A DNA stretch of 64,000 nt from a bacterium (lineage in GTDB: Bacteria > Bacteroidota > Ignavibacteria > Ignavibacteriales > Ignavibacteriaceae): contig JADJWC010000003.1 in assembly GCA_016716565.1 (NCBI GenBank), forward strand, positions 124,001-188,000, written 5' to 3'. The position numbers were made by a program, and so were the translations under genes. Of the stretch, positions 9,358 to 18,948 are shown in pieces (within the stretch, counting starts at the first letter, position 1; the number at the start of each line of letters is the position of its first letter). The notes beneath the pieces were generated by a model. It was not told the origin of the DNA. It ran no database searches and saw nothing but the letters and a program-made list of their open reading frames with translations.

Positions 9358-10532
9358 TTACTCAGTTGATACTTTTTCTTTTTGCTTCCTTTGTAACTAT
9401 CGATCTGTAAAAGTATTCCCTCCAGTTTTCCGTTATCTAATGGAATCCTTTTATTTGTTTTCAGTCCGATAAATTTCCGTAGTTCTGGATTCCCCGTATA
9501 TATGAATGCAGAGGTGCCAGGACATTTAGTCTTTAGAAAATCACCAAGTTCTTTATACAAAACCTGTACTTCACTGGATTGACCAAGTCTCATTCCATAA
9601 GGTGGATTTGTTATCAGTGTTCCATTTTCAAAATTATTTATTTGCTGAAATGGCTTGATTGAAAGTTCAACTGAATCTGAATAAGGAAGATGTGCGAGAT
9701 TTTTCTTCGTTACTTTTATTGCTTCAGAGGATTTATCACTTCCGGAAATAATATTTTTAGGAAGAGGACGTATCTTTTTATCACACTCTTCTTTTACTTT
9801 GTTCCATTCTTTCCGATTGAATTCAGGCAGGTTGAAAAATCCAAATTTTTTACGAAGCATTTGTGAAGGAATTCTGCAGTAATGCATCAATGCTTCACAA
9901 AGAATTGTACCGGATCCACACATCGGATCGTAAAAGTTGTTTTGACCATTCCATTCACTGATTTTGATAATTGCTGCTGCAAGAGTCTCCTGCATCGGAG
10001 CTTCGCCGGCAAGAAGCCTGTAACCTCTTTTATGAAGAGATTCGCCGGATATATCAAGACTGATTACAGCCATATCTTTTTCGATATGAAGATTAAATCG
10101 CACATCCGGATTTACTACCTGAACATCAGGACGTTTCCCATATTTTTTTCTGAAGTAATCTGCTATTCCGTCTTTCAAACATTGAGAAGCGTAAAGTGAA
10201 TTTGTGATTCTGCTGTTAGCGACAGAAGCACTAATTGAGAATGTTTTTTCCAAAGAACAAAAATCTTCCCAATGAATTTTCATTGCTCTTTGATAAAGGT
10301 AATCTGTGCTGCGGCAGGGAAAGGAAACTAACGGGGCAAGTACACGCGAAATAAGTCGCGATGTATAATTAATTTTATAAATGGTTGGTACATCAGCCTT
10401 AAAATAAACTCCTTTATAAGTAATCTCAGTTCCTTTAGCACCAAGTTCAATTAATTCTTCAGCACAGAGATTTTCCATTTTCCCGGTAACCTGTGCAAAA
10501 AATCCTTTGCTTCTGTATTCGTACATAAACAA
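9354..10532 (-). CDS. THUMP-domain class I RNA methyltransferase (RlmL/YpsC-like)
   Basis: A 392-residue SAM-dependent methyltransferase, probably for an rRNA guanine N2 position. The N-terminal part (about 1-170) is a THUMP-type RNA-binding region with a YRLLAGEAPMQETLAAAI boundary. The SAM-binding motif DPMCGSGTI is at 202-210 and the catalytic NPPYG at 309-313. Its length suits the single-domain YpsC/RlmL-N type. It sits 6 bases after the beta-lactamase gene and overlaps the regulator gene by 4 bases, so the set appears to be one transcript. The exact nucleotide target is not evident. Confidence 0.9.
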   Translation of the reverse strand: MFMYEYRSKGFFAQVTGKMENLCAEELIELGAKGTEITYKGVYFKADVPTIYKINYTSRLISRVLAPLVSFPCRSTDYLYQRAMKIHWEDFCSLEKTFSISASVANSRITNSLYASQCLKDGIADYFRKKYGKRPDVQVVNPDVRFNLHIEKDMAVISLDISGESLHKRGYRLLAGEAPMQETLAAAIIKISEWNGQNNFYDPMCGSGTILCEALMHYCRIPSQMLRKKFGFFNLPEFNRKEWNKVKEECDKKIRPLPKNIISGSDKSSEAIKVTKKNLAHLPYSDSVELSIKPFQQINNFENGTLITNPPYGMRLGQSSEVQVLYKELGDFLKTKCPGTSAFIYTGNPELRKFIGLKTNKRIPLDNGKLEGILLQIDSYKGSKKKKYQLSN

Positions 10533-10538
10533 CTGAAT

Positions 10539-11354
10539 TTACTTATTAATCACTTTTAGTTCTTCAAGTATCTGATAAACAATATCGATTCTTGCTTTGC
10601 CAAAATCCGGGATGTCATCTTTAGTACGAATGCAGTTTGCAAAGTAGAAGACATTGTTATTCGTTTCAACATAGCCAACGTACCAGCCTATGTTCGTATT
10701 ATCCTGAAAACCCCAACCGGTTTTCGCACGAACAACATATTCGCTGGATTCTTTTGCAATCATAATTTTCTTAACGATGTCCATTGATCTATGAGAAAAG
10801 GGGAGTTTGTCATCGTGAAGCTGCCGTAAAAAATTAATCTGCTGCTCCGGTGAGATACGCAATCCACCTGATAACCAGAACTTGTCAACACCACCAGATG
10901 TATCTGCATTTCCATAATTAGCTTTATCAAGCCAGTATTTCATTTGTTCACCGCCGACGCGTCTTGCGAGTTCCTGGTAGTACCAGACGGTGGAATTTTT
11001 AAATGCTGTTTTTAATTCCTGATCCTTATTCCATTCCGGGATTCGCCGGACTACACTATCCCACTGTAAAACATAATTTTCATCTTTTATGACTCCCGTT
11101 TCAAGTCCGATTAATGAATTGCAAATCTTAAAAGTTGAAGCCGGTGTCAATTGCACTTTGAATTGAGGTTCATTATAAAACATGAATTTGTCGTTATTCT
11201 GATCATAAAGAACAAACAATCCCTCCACGTTATAATCATCATAAAATTTCTTTAAATCTTCTCTAGTTTCGCTAATTTGCGAATAAATGTTAAGTGAAAG
11301 TATCGACACAAGTAAGTTTGTGAGTAATATTCTATTTGCAAAAAATTTTGTCAT
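10539..11354 (-). CDS. Class D beta-lactamase (OXA-like)
   Basis: A 271-residue secreted serine beta-lactamase that would hydrolyse beta-lactams by an acyl-enzyme route. The N-terminus is a signal peptide ending near LNIYSQ. All class D motifs are present: STFK at 73-76 (nucleophile Ser73, carboxylatable Lys76), STV at 121-123, YGN at 147-149, a conserved Trp at 160 in GGVDKFWLSGGLRIS, and KTG at 211-213. It overlaps the upstream TIM-barrel gene by 4 bases and is 6 bases from the methyltransferase gene. No mobile element flanks it, so it looks like an intrinsic chromosomal gene. The resistance spectrum cannot be read from sequence. Confidence 0.93.
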   Translation of the reverse strand: MTKFFANRILLTNLLVSILSLNIYSQISETREDLKKFYDDYNVEGLFVLYDQNNDKFMFYNEPQFKVQLTPASTFKICNSLIGLETGVIKDENYVLQWDSVVRRIPEWNKDQELKTAFKNSTVWYYQELARRVGGEQMKYWLDKANYGNADTSGGVDKFWLSGGLRISPEQQINFLRQLHDDKLPFSHRSMDIVKKIMIAKESSEYVVRAKTGWGFQDNTNIGWYVGYVETNNNVFYFANCIRTKDDIPDFGKARIDIVYQILEELKVINK

Positions 11355-13543
11355 TGCTGATTTATCCTGGATTTGTTTGGTTTATAATTTGTGATCAGGC
11401 TTTTGTTAATATCGAAATGAATTTTACCATTGTTTTTGTACTCAATTCTGCCATTCTTTAAAATGATATTCGCTTTTGAATAGAAATTACCTCTCACGGT
11501 CAACACAGCGCCATTATCAATGACCATATCTTCTGTTAGTACCATTCCATCATTTGTCTGCTCAGAGAAAATAAGTTTACCGCCATATTTTATTACCGGT
11601 GCTATCTGAAACAGAATTCCTTCACCCCTATTTAAAGTTAATTGATGAGAAAACCGATTTGTAATTGTTGTATCAAAATTTCCCTCGATGTTTTTAAATC
11701 TATAGTTTTTATACTCCGGTTCATTAAGCATAATATCAAGGTTAACAGATCTTTTTTCCGTATTCATATAAAGGTTTGTAATGAAGAAGTAATTATCATC
11801 AGGATAATTCTTGTTTTTAAAGTAACCGAGATGCCATAACATATCATTTGTATTAGCAGCTGTCAGATTTAATCTGAAGGATTCATCATTTTGCTTTCTA
11901 TTTGTGAAATTGTTTTTCTTACCTGCAAGTTTGTAATACTGTAAGTATTCGCCTGTGTACTCAATCTGCATTAATCTTTGGCCCAAATTACCCTTTAATC
12001 TGGGTATAAGTTTATCTTTAAGGAAATACCAGAGTTTCCGTTTTTGAAAAACAGGTTCATTATTTGCAACCAGTCCTTTGATATCACTAAATGAATCATA
12101 GCTGAATAACATTAAGCCTTTGACTCCGTGCGCCAATGCAAGCATAACCGAAGCGTTGAACTCAAAGTTTTCTGGAATTCTCCAAACCTTCCATTCGGTA
12201 TTGATAAATACTCCGGCAGCTTGAGGTGAGTACCAAAAGTCAGGTTGTAAAGTATGACATTTCTGAAATCGAATTCTTAAAGCTTCGATATCGTCGAGCC
12301 TGAACTGATATTCAGGAGAAAATGGGTAAAAATCTATGAACAATTTTTGTGGCTTTGCAATATCGCTCCAAACCTGCAAAAAATCTTCTCCGTTAATTTT
12401 ATTATCATGTGTCCAGTAAGGATTGAACTCCGTTATCAAAGGGGTATTGGTGGCTGAACTCACAATTGAGTCTACTATATGATAAGCTAAAAAACCATCT
12501 ATTGACCATGGCTCATCATGCACGAACCAATATTTAAGATATGGCCAGTCTGAAAAACTTTTTGCATATTTTTTTATTTGAGAAGCAACACCTTTGGGAT
12601 CTTTAATCATATCATTCCAGCCATCGTTATCATAAACTTCTATGTGGTCGACATACAAATTGCAGAGATCATCTTTTCTCAACCAATCAACCCTGAATTG
12701 AATACCTAATCCTGCTTCAGTATCGTTATAAGTGTAATTTGTTTTTGCTGGATTATCAAATTCAGGTATCATAAATTTATCAGTGTATTCATAGGTTTTA
12801 TCAAATCCAATAAAATCAAAAGCTCCGCCTTTAGCAAAATCTTTCACTTTTAAAGTTTTCCTGAGAAGAACATAATCTTCAGGCGGATCCCATTTACCCG
12901 AATATTGCTTTATTGCCCTATATATAACTTTGATTTCACAAACATTTTCATTTGGTGAAACCTGTTGTGGATTGTAATCGAGAGCCATCCTAAATCGAAC
13001 ATTATAATCGACATCAAAACGGCTCCATCCAGGATCAGTATAAAGCCATCGTTTATAACGCTTTTCCTGTCGGTAATGAGGACCATATATTAATGAATCC
13101 TTTGGCGACTTAATTCCGCTACTTGACCAGCATTTTACACCTTTCCATTCGACTGGTTTACCGTGTTTATGTTTTATACCAACGCGATTTGGGAATTGCT
13201 GCTGCTCTGCTTCCCATTTGGAATAATATGCGGTAGCATAATGATGAATAAGATCTTTACGGCTGCGTCCATTCTCAGCAATCAAATTACCTTTCAGTTT
13301 ATCAAGGTATGGTTTCGTATCAGGATATGCACCCCACCAGATCGAATTAAAACCACATTCAATGTAAGAGTTAAAAGTCTGTTCAACATTGAATGGAGTA
13401 TTCCCAAGCTTAGCACCAATTACAAATTGATTGTTTAAATCATTTTGCTGAGCTTTTATAGATAAATTAGAAATCAGGAATAAAATAAGTGCAGTTCTGT
13501 GAAATAATCCTGAATCGTAAATATGATTTGTCGTATTATTCAT
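11351..13543 (-). CDS. Secreted TIM-barrel, glycoside-hydrolase-like protein of unknown specificity
   Basis: About 730 residues. I chose the ATG at 13543 because a signal peptide (FHRTALILFLISNLSIKAQ) follows it and AGAGG precedes it; an earlier ATG at 13576 would add 11 residues. Features that suggest a barrel hydrolase are an early strand ECGFNSIWWGAYPDT, an acid-bearing strand end YWFVHDEPW around residue 345, and LALAHGVKGLMLFSYDSF. The last 100 residues look beta-rich. I do not recognise the exact family, and the catalytic role of the HDEPW Glu is an inference. There is no T9SS sorting domain. It overlaps the beta-lactamase gene by 4 bases, which implies coupled translation. Confidence 0.7.
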   Translation of the reverse strand: MNNTTNHIYDSGLFHRTALILFLISNLSIKAQQNDLNNQFVIGAKLGNTPFNVEQTFNSYIECGFNSIWWGAYPDTKPYLDKLKGNLIAENGRSRKDLIHHYATAYYSKWEAEQQQFPNRVGIKHKHGKPVEWKGVKCWSSSGIKSPKDSLIYGPHYRQEKRYKRWLYTDPGWSRFDVDYNVRFRMALDYNPQQVSPNENVCEIKVIYRAIKQYSGKWDPPEDYVLLRKTLKVKDFAKGGAFDFIGFDKTYEYTDKFMIPEFDNPAKTNYTYNDTEAGLGIQFRVDWLRKDDLCNLYVDHIEVYDNDGWNDMIKDPKGVASQIKKYAKSFSDWPYLKYWFVHDEPWSIDGFLAYHIVDSIVSSATNTPLITEFNPYWTHDNKINGEDFLQVWSDIAKPQKLFIDFYPFSPEYQFRLDDIEALRIRFQKCHTLQPDFWYSPQAAGVFINTEWKVWRIPENFEFNASVMLALAHGVKGLMLFSYDSFSDIKGLVANNEPVFQKRKLWYFLKDKLIPRLKGNLGQRLMQIEYTGEYLQYYKLAGKKNNFTNRKQNDESFRLNLTAANTNDMLWHLGYFKNKNYPDDNYFFITNLYMNTEKRSVNLDIMLNEPEYKNYRFKNIEGNFDTTITNRFSHQLTLNRGEGILFQIAPVIKYGGKLIFSEQTNDGMVLTEDMVIDNGAVLTVRGNFYSKANIILKNGRIEYKNNGKIHFDINKSLITNYKPNKSRINQQ

Positions 13544-13607
13544 ACTGCCTCTATATTTACTTGTGCAGTAATACAATTAGTCCGTTTGAGTTCGAAAAGA
13601 AACAATC

Positions 13608-13652
13608 GTTAAACCAGGACTTTCTTTTGAAACTTTGAAAGTCCGGCTTAAC
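13608..13652 (-). repeat. Long inverted repeat between two minus-strand genes
   Basis: GGACTTTC (13617-13624) pairs with GAAAGTCC (13637-13644), and the outer arms GTTAA and TTAAC extend the imperfect stem to 13608-13652. It lies between the sugar dehydrogenase stop and the TIM-barrel gene start. The T tract is weak. It may be a terminator, an attenuator or a repeat element. Confidence 0.4.
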
Positions 13653-13667
13653 GCTTGATAAGAATAA

Positions 13668-15116
13668 TTATTTTAAGTACAACATCTTAATTACGTTTAA
13701 ATATGATTTGCCGGATGAAACCGATTTCGCAGTCATCTTTGCATAATAAACTCCTGATGAGAATTTTTCTGCATTCCAGCTTTTCTGGTAAAACCCTTTT
13801 TGAACTGTGCCTGAAATTATGGAATCAATTTGGTTACCAAGTGCGTCATAAATCAATATACTTACATCACTATCTTCAGGAACGTTATATCGAATAATAG
13901 TTGAAGGATTAAACGGATTCGGGTAATTCTGGTCGAGTGAGTATTCATTTGGATTAACGTCTTTTTCAACTTGAGTAACGGTTGGAGTGAAACGATATAT
14001 ATTTCCGTTAAAAGAAGTCCAGTACAATTCCTGATTTTGATCAACACCGAATGATGTTAGTCCACCTGATGAAGTAAACAACAATTGGGTTGATGGGGGA
14101 GTTATTCCATCATAAGTCAGTGCCCAAATTTTATTAGAGCAGTAATCACCGTAAATATATTTTCCTTCTAACTGCGGTACACCAGGTCCTCTGTAAATAT
14201 AACCTCCAGTTATTGAACATTCAGAACCGGAGTTTGAACTATATTCCCAAATAGGGAATATGTACTCGGGATAATTACAGCCTGACATATTAAATTCATG
14301 GTTTCCTTCGTAACATCGCCAGCCATAATTTTTTCCGTTTTCAATCAAATCAATTTCTTCCCAGCTGCCTTGTCCAACATCTCCGGCAAGTAGCCATCCG
14401 GTTACAGGATCAAAACTGCAGCGCCATGGATTTCTCATTCCCCACGCAAATATTTCTTTTTTAACCTGAGTGTTTGTGCTATCTACAAATGGATTGGTTA
14501 CAGGAATTGCATAAGGTGATCCATTATTAATATCAATGCAAAGAATCTTACCAAGCAATGTATTTATTCTCTGTCCATAATTCTGAGGATCATTACCTGA
14601 ACCGCCGTCACCGGTGGCAATGTAGAGGTAACCATCGGTTGGTCCAAAACCAATCCAGCCTCCATTATGATTTGAATAAGGTTGGTCAAATGTTAAAATT
14701 CTGAACTCGCTGTTTTTATCAGCCGAGTCAGGATTACTGGTCACCTGGAATCTTGAAATTCTTGTAGAATCATCTCCACCTATTGAGGAAGTATAGTTGA
14801 CATAGAAATATCCATTGTTTTCAAAATCGGGATGAAACGCTAATCCAAGTAAACCTCTTTCACCACCTGATAAAACACGATCTGAAATATCTAAAAACAC
14901 TTTCGTGGACAATATATTTGAATTATTTGGAAAGACTCTTATTCTTCCAACCTGCTCAATTACAAAAATCCTATCTGTGCTGTCATCTGCATGTGTTAAG
15001 AATACCGGGTTTGAAAATGATAAATTAGGAAAAGCATTCTGCAAAGTATACTGTGCATTGATACTTGTGCCTGCAATCAATAATACGATTAAAATATTCC
15101 AGAGCTTTTTTGTCAT
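13668..15116 (-). CDS. PQQ-dependent sugar dehydrogenase-like (GSDH) protein with T9SS sorting domain
   Basis: The 482-residue secreted protein has a signal peptide (LIVLLIAGTSINA), then a six-bladed glucose/sorbosone dehydrogenase propeller. Diagnostic segments are RGLLGLAFHPDFENNGYFYV, HNGGWIGFGPTDGYLYIATG, the Ca/PQQ-region GDGGSGNDPQNYGQ, and FAWGMRNPWRCSFDP. The last 90 residues are a T9SS sorting domain (NYPNPFNPST, ending VIKMLYLK), so it is exported to the surface or medium. The family oxidises aldose sugars with PQQ; no PQQ synthesis genes are in the window. It overlaps the GH13 gene by 4 bases (ATGA), linking polysaccharide cleavage to sugar oxidation. Confidence 0.9.
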   Translation of the reverse strand: MTKKLWNILIVLLIAGTSINAQYTLQNAFPNLSFSNPVFLTHADDSTDRIFVIEQVGRIRVFPNNSNILSTKVFLDISDRVLSGGERGLLGLAFHPDFENNGYFYVNYTSSIGGDDSTRISRFQVTSNPDSADKNSEFRILTFDQPYSNHNGGWIGFGPTDGYLYIATGDGGSGNDPQNYGQRINTLLGKILCIDINNGSPYAIPVTNPFVDSTNTQVKKEIFAWGMRNPWRCSFDPVTGWLLAGDVGQGSWEEIDLIENGKNYGWRCYEGNHEFNMSGCNYPEYIFPIWEYSSNSGSECSITGGYIYRGPGVPQLEGKYIYGDYCSNKIWALTYDGITPPSTQLLFTSSGGLTSFGVDQNQELYWTSFNGNIYRFTPTVTQVEKDVNPNEYSLDQNYPNPFNPSTIIRYNVPEDSDVSILIYDALGNQIDSIISGTVQKGFYQKSWNAEKFSSGVYYAKMTAKSVSSGKSYLNVIKMLYLK

Positions 15117-18100
15117 GTTTTTTTCCTTGTTTTTGTTAATAACTTTGTTTTCGCCTTCACTGCTACGGGCTTATCCAATTCTTGCTTGAATTTATTAAAG
15201 TCGTAGCCACTTGCTTCAGCTTTAGTTATAAGCTCAGAATATAAATTGAAATTTTCTTTTACAGATTTGAGTAATTGTTTTTCGAAATCAGATTTTTTTA
15301 ATTTCGTTTTAAAATCATTTTTATCAGTAAACTTTGAAGGAAGAAGAATGAAGTTGAACTGTAAAATCCACTTTGTCAGTTCTTCAAAACGCTCCTTATT
15401 GAAGTACGTTCTCCCTTCAAACTCATTTACACGGATAAAGTTATTAATAATATCATCAGCAAGCAAGGATTTAATTGAAGTCATAAACTGCTGTTCATCT
15501 GATTTTTTTATAACCTTTGCTGCCGATTTTTTATAACTTACTTTCACACTGGATTTTTGTTTTTTCATAATAAATATCGAAAGCAGAACTTTTATCAACT
15601 CTATCCGCTGGTGGATGCTCGAACCATTTACCTGCTTCTGTAGAATATTCGTAATAGGTCTTTGAAGCAGCAGTTCATCGAATATTATATGGATTTTTTC
15701 ATAGTCAGACTTTTTGCTGAACAATTGTTTTAGCAATACAAGATTAATAAATGTGAGATATTCCCTGTTAGTTTCAACTTTACTCTTTACAGGAAGAAGA
15801 TTATCACATTCTCTCATCCACTTTGTTACATTCTTTCTGGTATTGTAAGCCGCCCAAACCTGGTAAAATTCTCTTGCTGAATTCAGATCACTATGAAATT
15901 TCTTATCAGTTTTTTCAACTGATTTCTTTCCATTGATATAATTAGTGAATTCACTTATAAGAGAGTTTAGTTCAGTATCCAGCTTGCCCGGTAAAGAAAT
16001 TGCCTCTTTCTTTTTCTTATCTGGTTTATAGGTGAGATAAGTTCTGATTTTCTCCAGGTTATCATATGAAAAGAAATTTTCATACTTGCTGTGCAGTGGA
16101 AGCATTTCCATTTCTTTCAACGCTTCTTCAATTGATGAAACACCTCTACCGTTTAACACCTGATATAATTTTTCAAACTTGCCTTCATAATCGTAAACTT
16201 CTCTGAATTGAAGACAAACGCGATACTGGTAGCCAAACAAATGAATTCTAAAACCATTTTCAGCAATCTCTTTTCCGGAAATCAAGTATTGCAACTGCGT
16301 TCTGTGGTCTGTATAGATGTAGTAGTATTCTCGGTAAGGTTTAATATTTAAAAGTTCAGTGATCTGATGTGGTCTTTTCATTCCTCCATTACCTGATACC
16401 ATTTTTGGATGAGAGAATGCAATGCTTCCTTCAGTTTCATAATATGAATTGTTGTATAAAACCAAAGCCGATTGGCTACCAGAACGATTACTGAATGCAT
16501 AAACGTTATGATTCACTTCTCCATTCTTATCTATGAAATCAAAGAACTCAAAATTCTCAACCTGGCTGAAGAGATAACGCATTTTCATCAGAGGAAATAG
16601 TTCTTTGTTGTGTCGCCATACAAGATGCTCATCAGCAGTTTCATTATAATAGGCTTGTTTATATTCCATTCCGTACTTTTCTGAGAAGCCTTCAATTTGT
16701 CCGTGTCCGAACATTGGTAAGCCGGGCATTGTAAGCATCATTACGGCAACACCAAAATATTTATCGCCTTTGCCAAATTGGTTGATAGCAGTTTCTTCAT
16801 CAGGATTGCTCATAAAGTTAACGTAGCGTTTCAATATTTCCGGATTGAATTCAAGAGTATTAGTAACTAGCTGACGATACTTTTCATTTTCTTCCTTCAT
16901 CATCATATGCATAAAAGCGCTGTTATAAACTCTGTGCATTCCAAGTGTACGTACAAAATATCCTTCCATCAGCCAGAAAGCCTCTGCAAGCAGAAGAACA
17001 TTCGGCATTTCAGCATTTATTCTGTCAACAACTTCACGCCAGAATTCATTCGGCATTACCTGATTAAACTGCTCAAGACTCATCGAGTAATCTGTTCTTG
17101 AAGGAATTGCTCCACCTGAACCGGGATTTGGGAACCACAATCTCTGATAATGTTTTTTGGCTAATGTCATCGCAGCATCAAAACGGATGATTGGAGTTTT
17201 TCGTGCGACGTGCATTATAGTTTGGATAAGAGATTCGCGTACTTCCGGATTCAGAAGATTTAATTGCGCAGTATCATTCCACGGCATATTTGTCCCATCA
17301 TTGCCATGATAAATATATTTTACGGAACCGGTGTACCTGTCTTTTCTCTGGAAAACTACCGCAGCATCTTTTCTAGTATAGTATTGATCTTCAATTCTTA
17401 TTTCAACTCTATCGTCTTCTGAAAGATTTGGACCGTTGAATGAATAGTTTGGATAAGGAGGTTCATTCCTTTGCAGGAAATAATCTGGTTCGTCAATCAC
17501 CCAGCGTGAATAAATTCCTGTATGATTGGGAACCATATCACTTGCCATTCTAATTCCCCGAGCCCAGGCACGATCTTTCAAATTCTGAAAAGCTTGTTCA
17601 CCACCAAGTTCATTGGCAATCACATAATCATAAAGTGAGTACGCGGATGATACTGCAGAAATATTACCCGTGAGATGTTTAATCTTTTGAGATGCGGTGC
17701 TTCTTTCCCAAATTCCAATAAGCCAGAGCGCATTGAAATTCCATCGAGCAAGTTGATCAAGTTCTTCATCAGGTATCTGGTCAAGTCTTTTAATTTCTTT
17801 TTGATATTTCACCGATAGTTGATGAAGCCACACATATACGTTCTTTGCAATCATCACGACTTCGGGAATCCAACTCACGTCCTCCGTAAATTTTTCGTAC
17901 TCAAGGTAAAATCGCCTTTCATCCTCGGAGAGCTTTTTCTCTGCTGCCATCTTTTCTCTAATTAATCTTAATCTTTCGAGATCTTCATCGTAGGATGGAA
18001 CAGGTGGTGTTCCTTTTTCGCCACCTCCGTGCGGAACAAATAATTTGTAATCTTCTCGAATAAGATCTACTCCGCGAAGAAGTCTATTCAAAATGTCATC

Positions 18101-18799
18101 ACCGAGATAAGCACCGTATTCATTTCTTATAAACTCAAGTTGTTTTTCTAAATCATAAGGATTCGACGAAATTGGTTTTCGTAATAGTTTGAATAAAGGA
18201 AGACCGCCCAAACGAGTTGGGACTTCATTTTCAAAAAATATTTCAGTCTTCTCTATTAGTTGTTTGTAATTGGATTTGATTGTAAGAATATCATCAGCAT
18301 AAAGTTCACGGAGGTTTGACGCCGCCGGATTGCTGTTTTCCATATGAAGTAGAATTATTTCTTCCAGAATAATTTCTTTATTCGGTTTTCCCGAAGTATT
18401 TTTTTTCAAATATTCTTCTGAAGTAACATCATTTTTGTAAACAGAAAGAGGAGGGAATTCTTCTACGAATGCAAAAAGAGTTTTGTCAAGTCCTTCATCA
18501 CTTATTTCATTTTTAAGATGATTTATTGCTTTACCGAAAACACCGGGATTATCACTCTCTTCATATTTTCGGATGAGCAGATGAAAAATTTCGTGCAGCA
18601 AACCGAGTGCGTTTATCTGTCCGGCAGTAACAAATTGATCATTCCCTTCTTCTTTTCTTTTTGAATTTATTTTTTCAGAAAGAATGCGTGACTGCTGGTA
18701 ATCAGCATTAATTATTTTGCCGGTCATTGAGAAAAGAGATTGCTCTATATTATATTTTTCTCTTGCTTGTCTTGATACGTGAAAATCGAATTTTATCAT
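15113..18799 (-). CDS. Large GH13 alpha-amylase-family protein with unassigned terminal regions
   Basis: 1228 residues, far longer than ordinary amylases. The GH13 barrel spans about 350-850: DMVPNHTG (421-428), the nucleophile region IIRFDAA (Asp541), the acid/base strand LLLAEAFW (Glu606), and MSNPDEETA (Asp667), where the usual NHDE reads NPDE. GLPMFGHGQIEGF follows. No signal peptide is seen, so it is probably cytoplasmic, as in glycogen or maltodextrin metabolism. Residues 1-300 are not recognised and include HEIFH (69-73), an HExxH pattern that may be chance. Residues 900-1228 are charged, helical-looking and Lys-rich. The substrate and reaction (hydrolase or transferase) are undetermined. 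Confidence 0.82.
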   Translation of the reverse strand: MIKFDFHVSRQAREKYNIEQSLFSMTGKIINADYQQSRILSEKINSKRKEEGNDQFVTAGQINALGLLHEIFHLLIRKYEESDNPGVFGKAINHLKNEISDEGLDKTLFAFVEEFPPLSVYKNDVTSEEYLKKNTSGKPNKEIILEEIILLHMENSNPAASNLRELYADDILTIKSNYKQLIEKTEIFFENEVPTRLGGLPLFKLLRKPISSNPYDLEKQLEFIRNEYGAYLGDDILNRLLRGVDLIREDYKLFVPHGGGEKGTPPVPSYDEDLERLRLIREKMAAEKKLSEDERRFYLEYEKFTEDVSWIPEVVMIAKNVYVWLHQLSVKYQKEIKRLDQIPDEELDQLARWNFNALWLIGIWERSTASQKIKHLTGNISAVSSAYSLYDYVIANELGGEQAFQNLKDRAWARGIRMASDMVPNHTGIYSRWVIDEPDYFLQRNEPPYPNYSFNGPNLSEDDRVEIRIEDQYYTRKDAAVVFQRKDRYTGSVKYIYHGNDGTNMPWNDTAQLNLLNPEVRESLIQTIMHVARKTPIIRFDAAMTLAKKHYQRLWFPNPGSGGAIPSRTDYSMSLEQFNQVMPNEFWREVVDRINAEMPNVLLLAEAFWLMEGYFVRTLGMHRVYNSAFMHMMMKEENEKYRQLVTNTLEFNPEILKRYVNFMSNPDEETAINQFGKGDKYFGVAVMMLTMPGLPMFGHGQIEGFSEKYGMEYKQAYYNETADEHLVWRHNKELFPLMKMRYLFSQVENFEFFDFIDKNGEVNHNVYAFSNRSGSQSALVLYNNSYYETEGSIAFSHPKMVSGNGGMKRPHQITELLNIKPYREYYYIYTDHRTQLQYLISGKEIAENGFRIHLFGYQYRVCLQFREVYDYEGKFEKLYQVLNGRGVSSIEEALKEMEMLPLHSKYENFFSYDNLEKIRTYLTYKPDKKKKEAISLPGKLDTELNSLISEFTNYINGKKSVEKTDKKFHSDLNSAREFYQVWAAYNTRKNVTKWMRECDNLLPVKSKVETNREYLTFINLVLLKQLFSKKSDYEKIHIIFDELLLQRPITNILQKQVNGSSIHQRIELIKVLLSIFIMKKQKSSVKVSYKKSAAKVIKKSDEQQFMTSIKSLLADDIINNFIRVNEFEGRTYFNKERFEELTKWILQFNFILLPSKFTDKNDFKTKLKKSDFEKQLLKSVKENFNLYSELITKAEASGYDFNKFKQELDKPVAVKAKTKLLTKTRKKT

Positions 18800-18854
18800 T
18801 TTAAATAACTGGAAAATCTTGTGAATAAATTCAGAATAGTATGAGATTTGTGTG

Positions 18855-18862
18855 CAAATATA
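18855..18862 (-). promoter_or_regulatory. Candidate -7 promoter element for the GH13 gene
   Basis: TATATTTG on the minus strand matches the Bacteroidota -7 consensus TAnnTTTG, about 55 bases before the ATG at 18799. No TTG is seen at the usual -33 spacing. Confidence 0.4.
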
Positions 18863-18894
18863 CTAAATTGGTTAGGAAGATGAAGGTTAGAAAC

Positions 18895-18941
18895 AAACCC
18901 AATTCCTTTGTTGTAGAAAAGCACTCTGAGGAATTGGGTTT
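18895..18941 (-). terminator. Terminator hairpin of the amidoligase operon
   Basis: A perfect 13-bp stem pairs AAACCCAATTCCT (18895-18907) with AGGAATTGGGTTT (18929-18941) around a 21-base loop. It begins 7 bases past the end of the last operon gene. On the minus strand the stem is followed by GTTTCT, a short T-rich tail. Position supports termination. Confidence 0.65.
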
Positions 18942-18948
18942 GTGCTAT

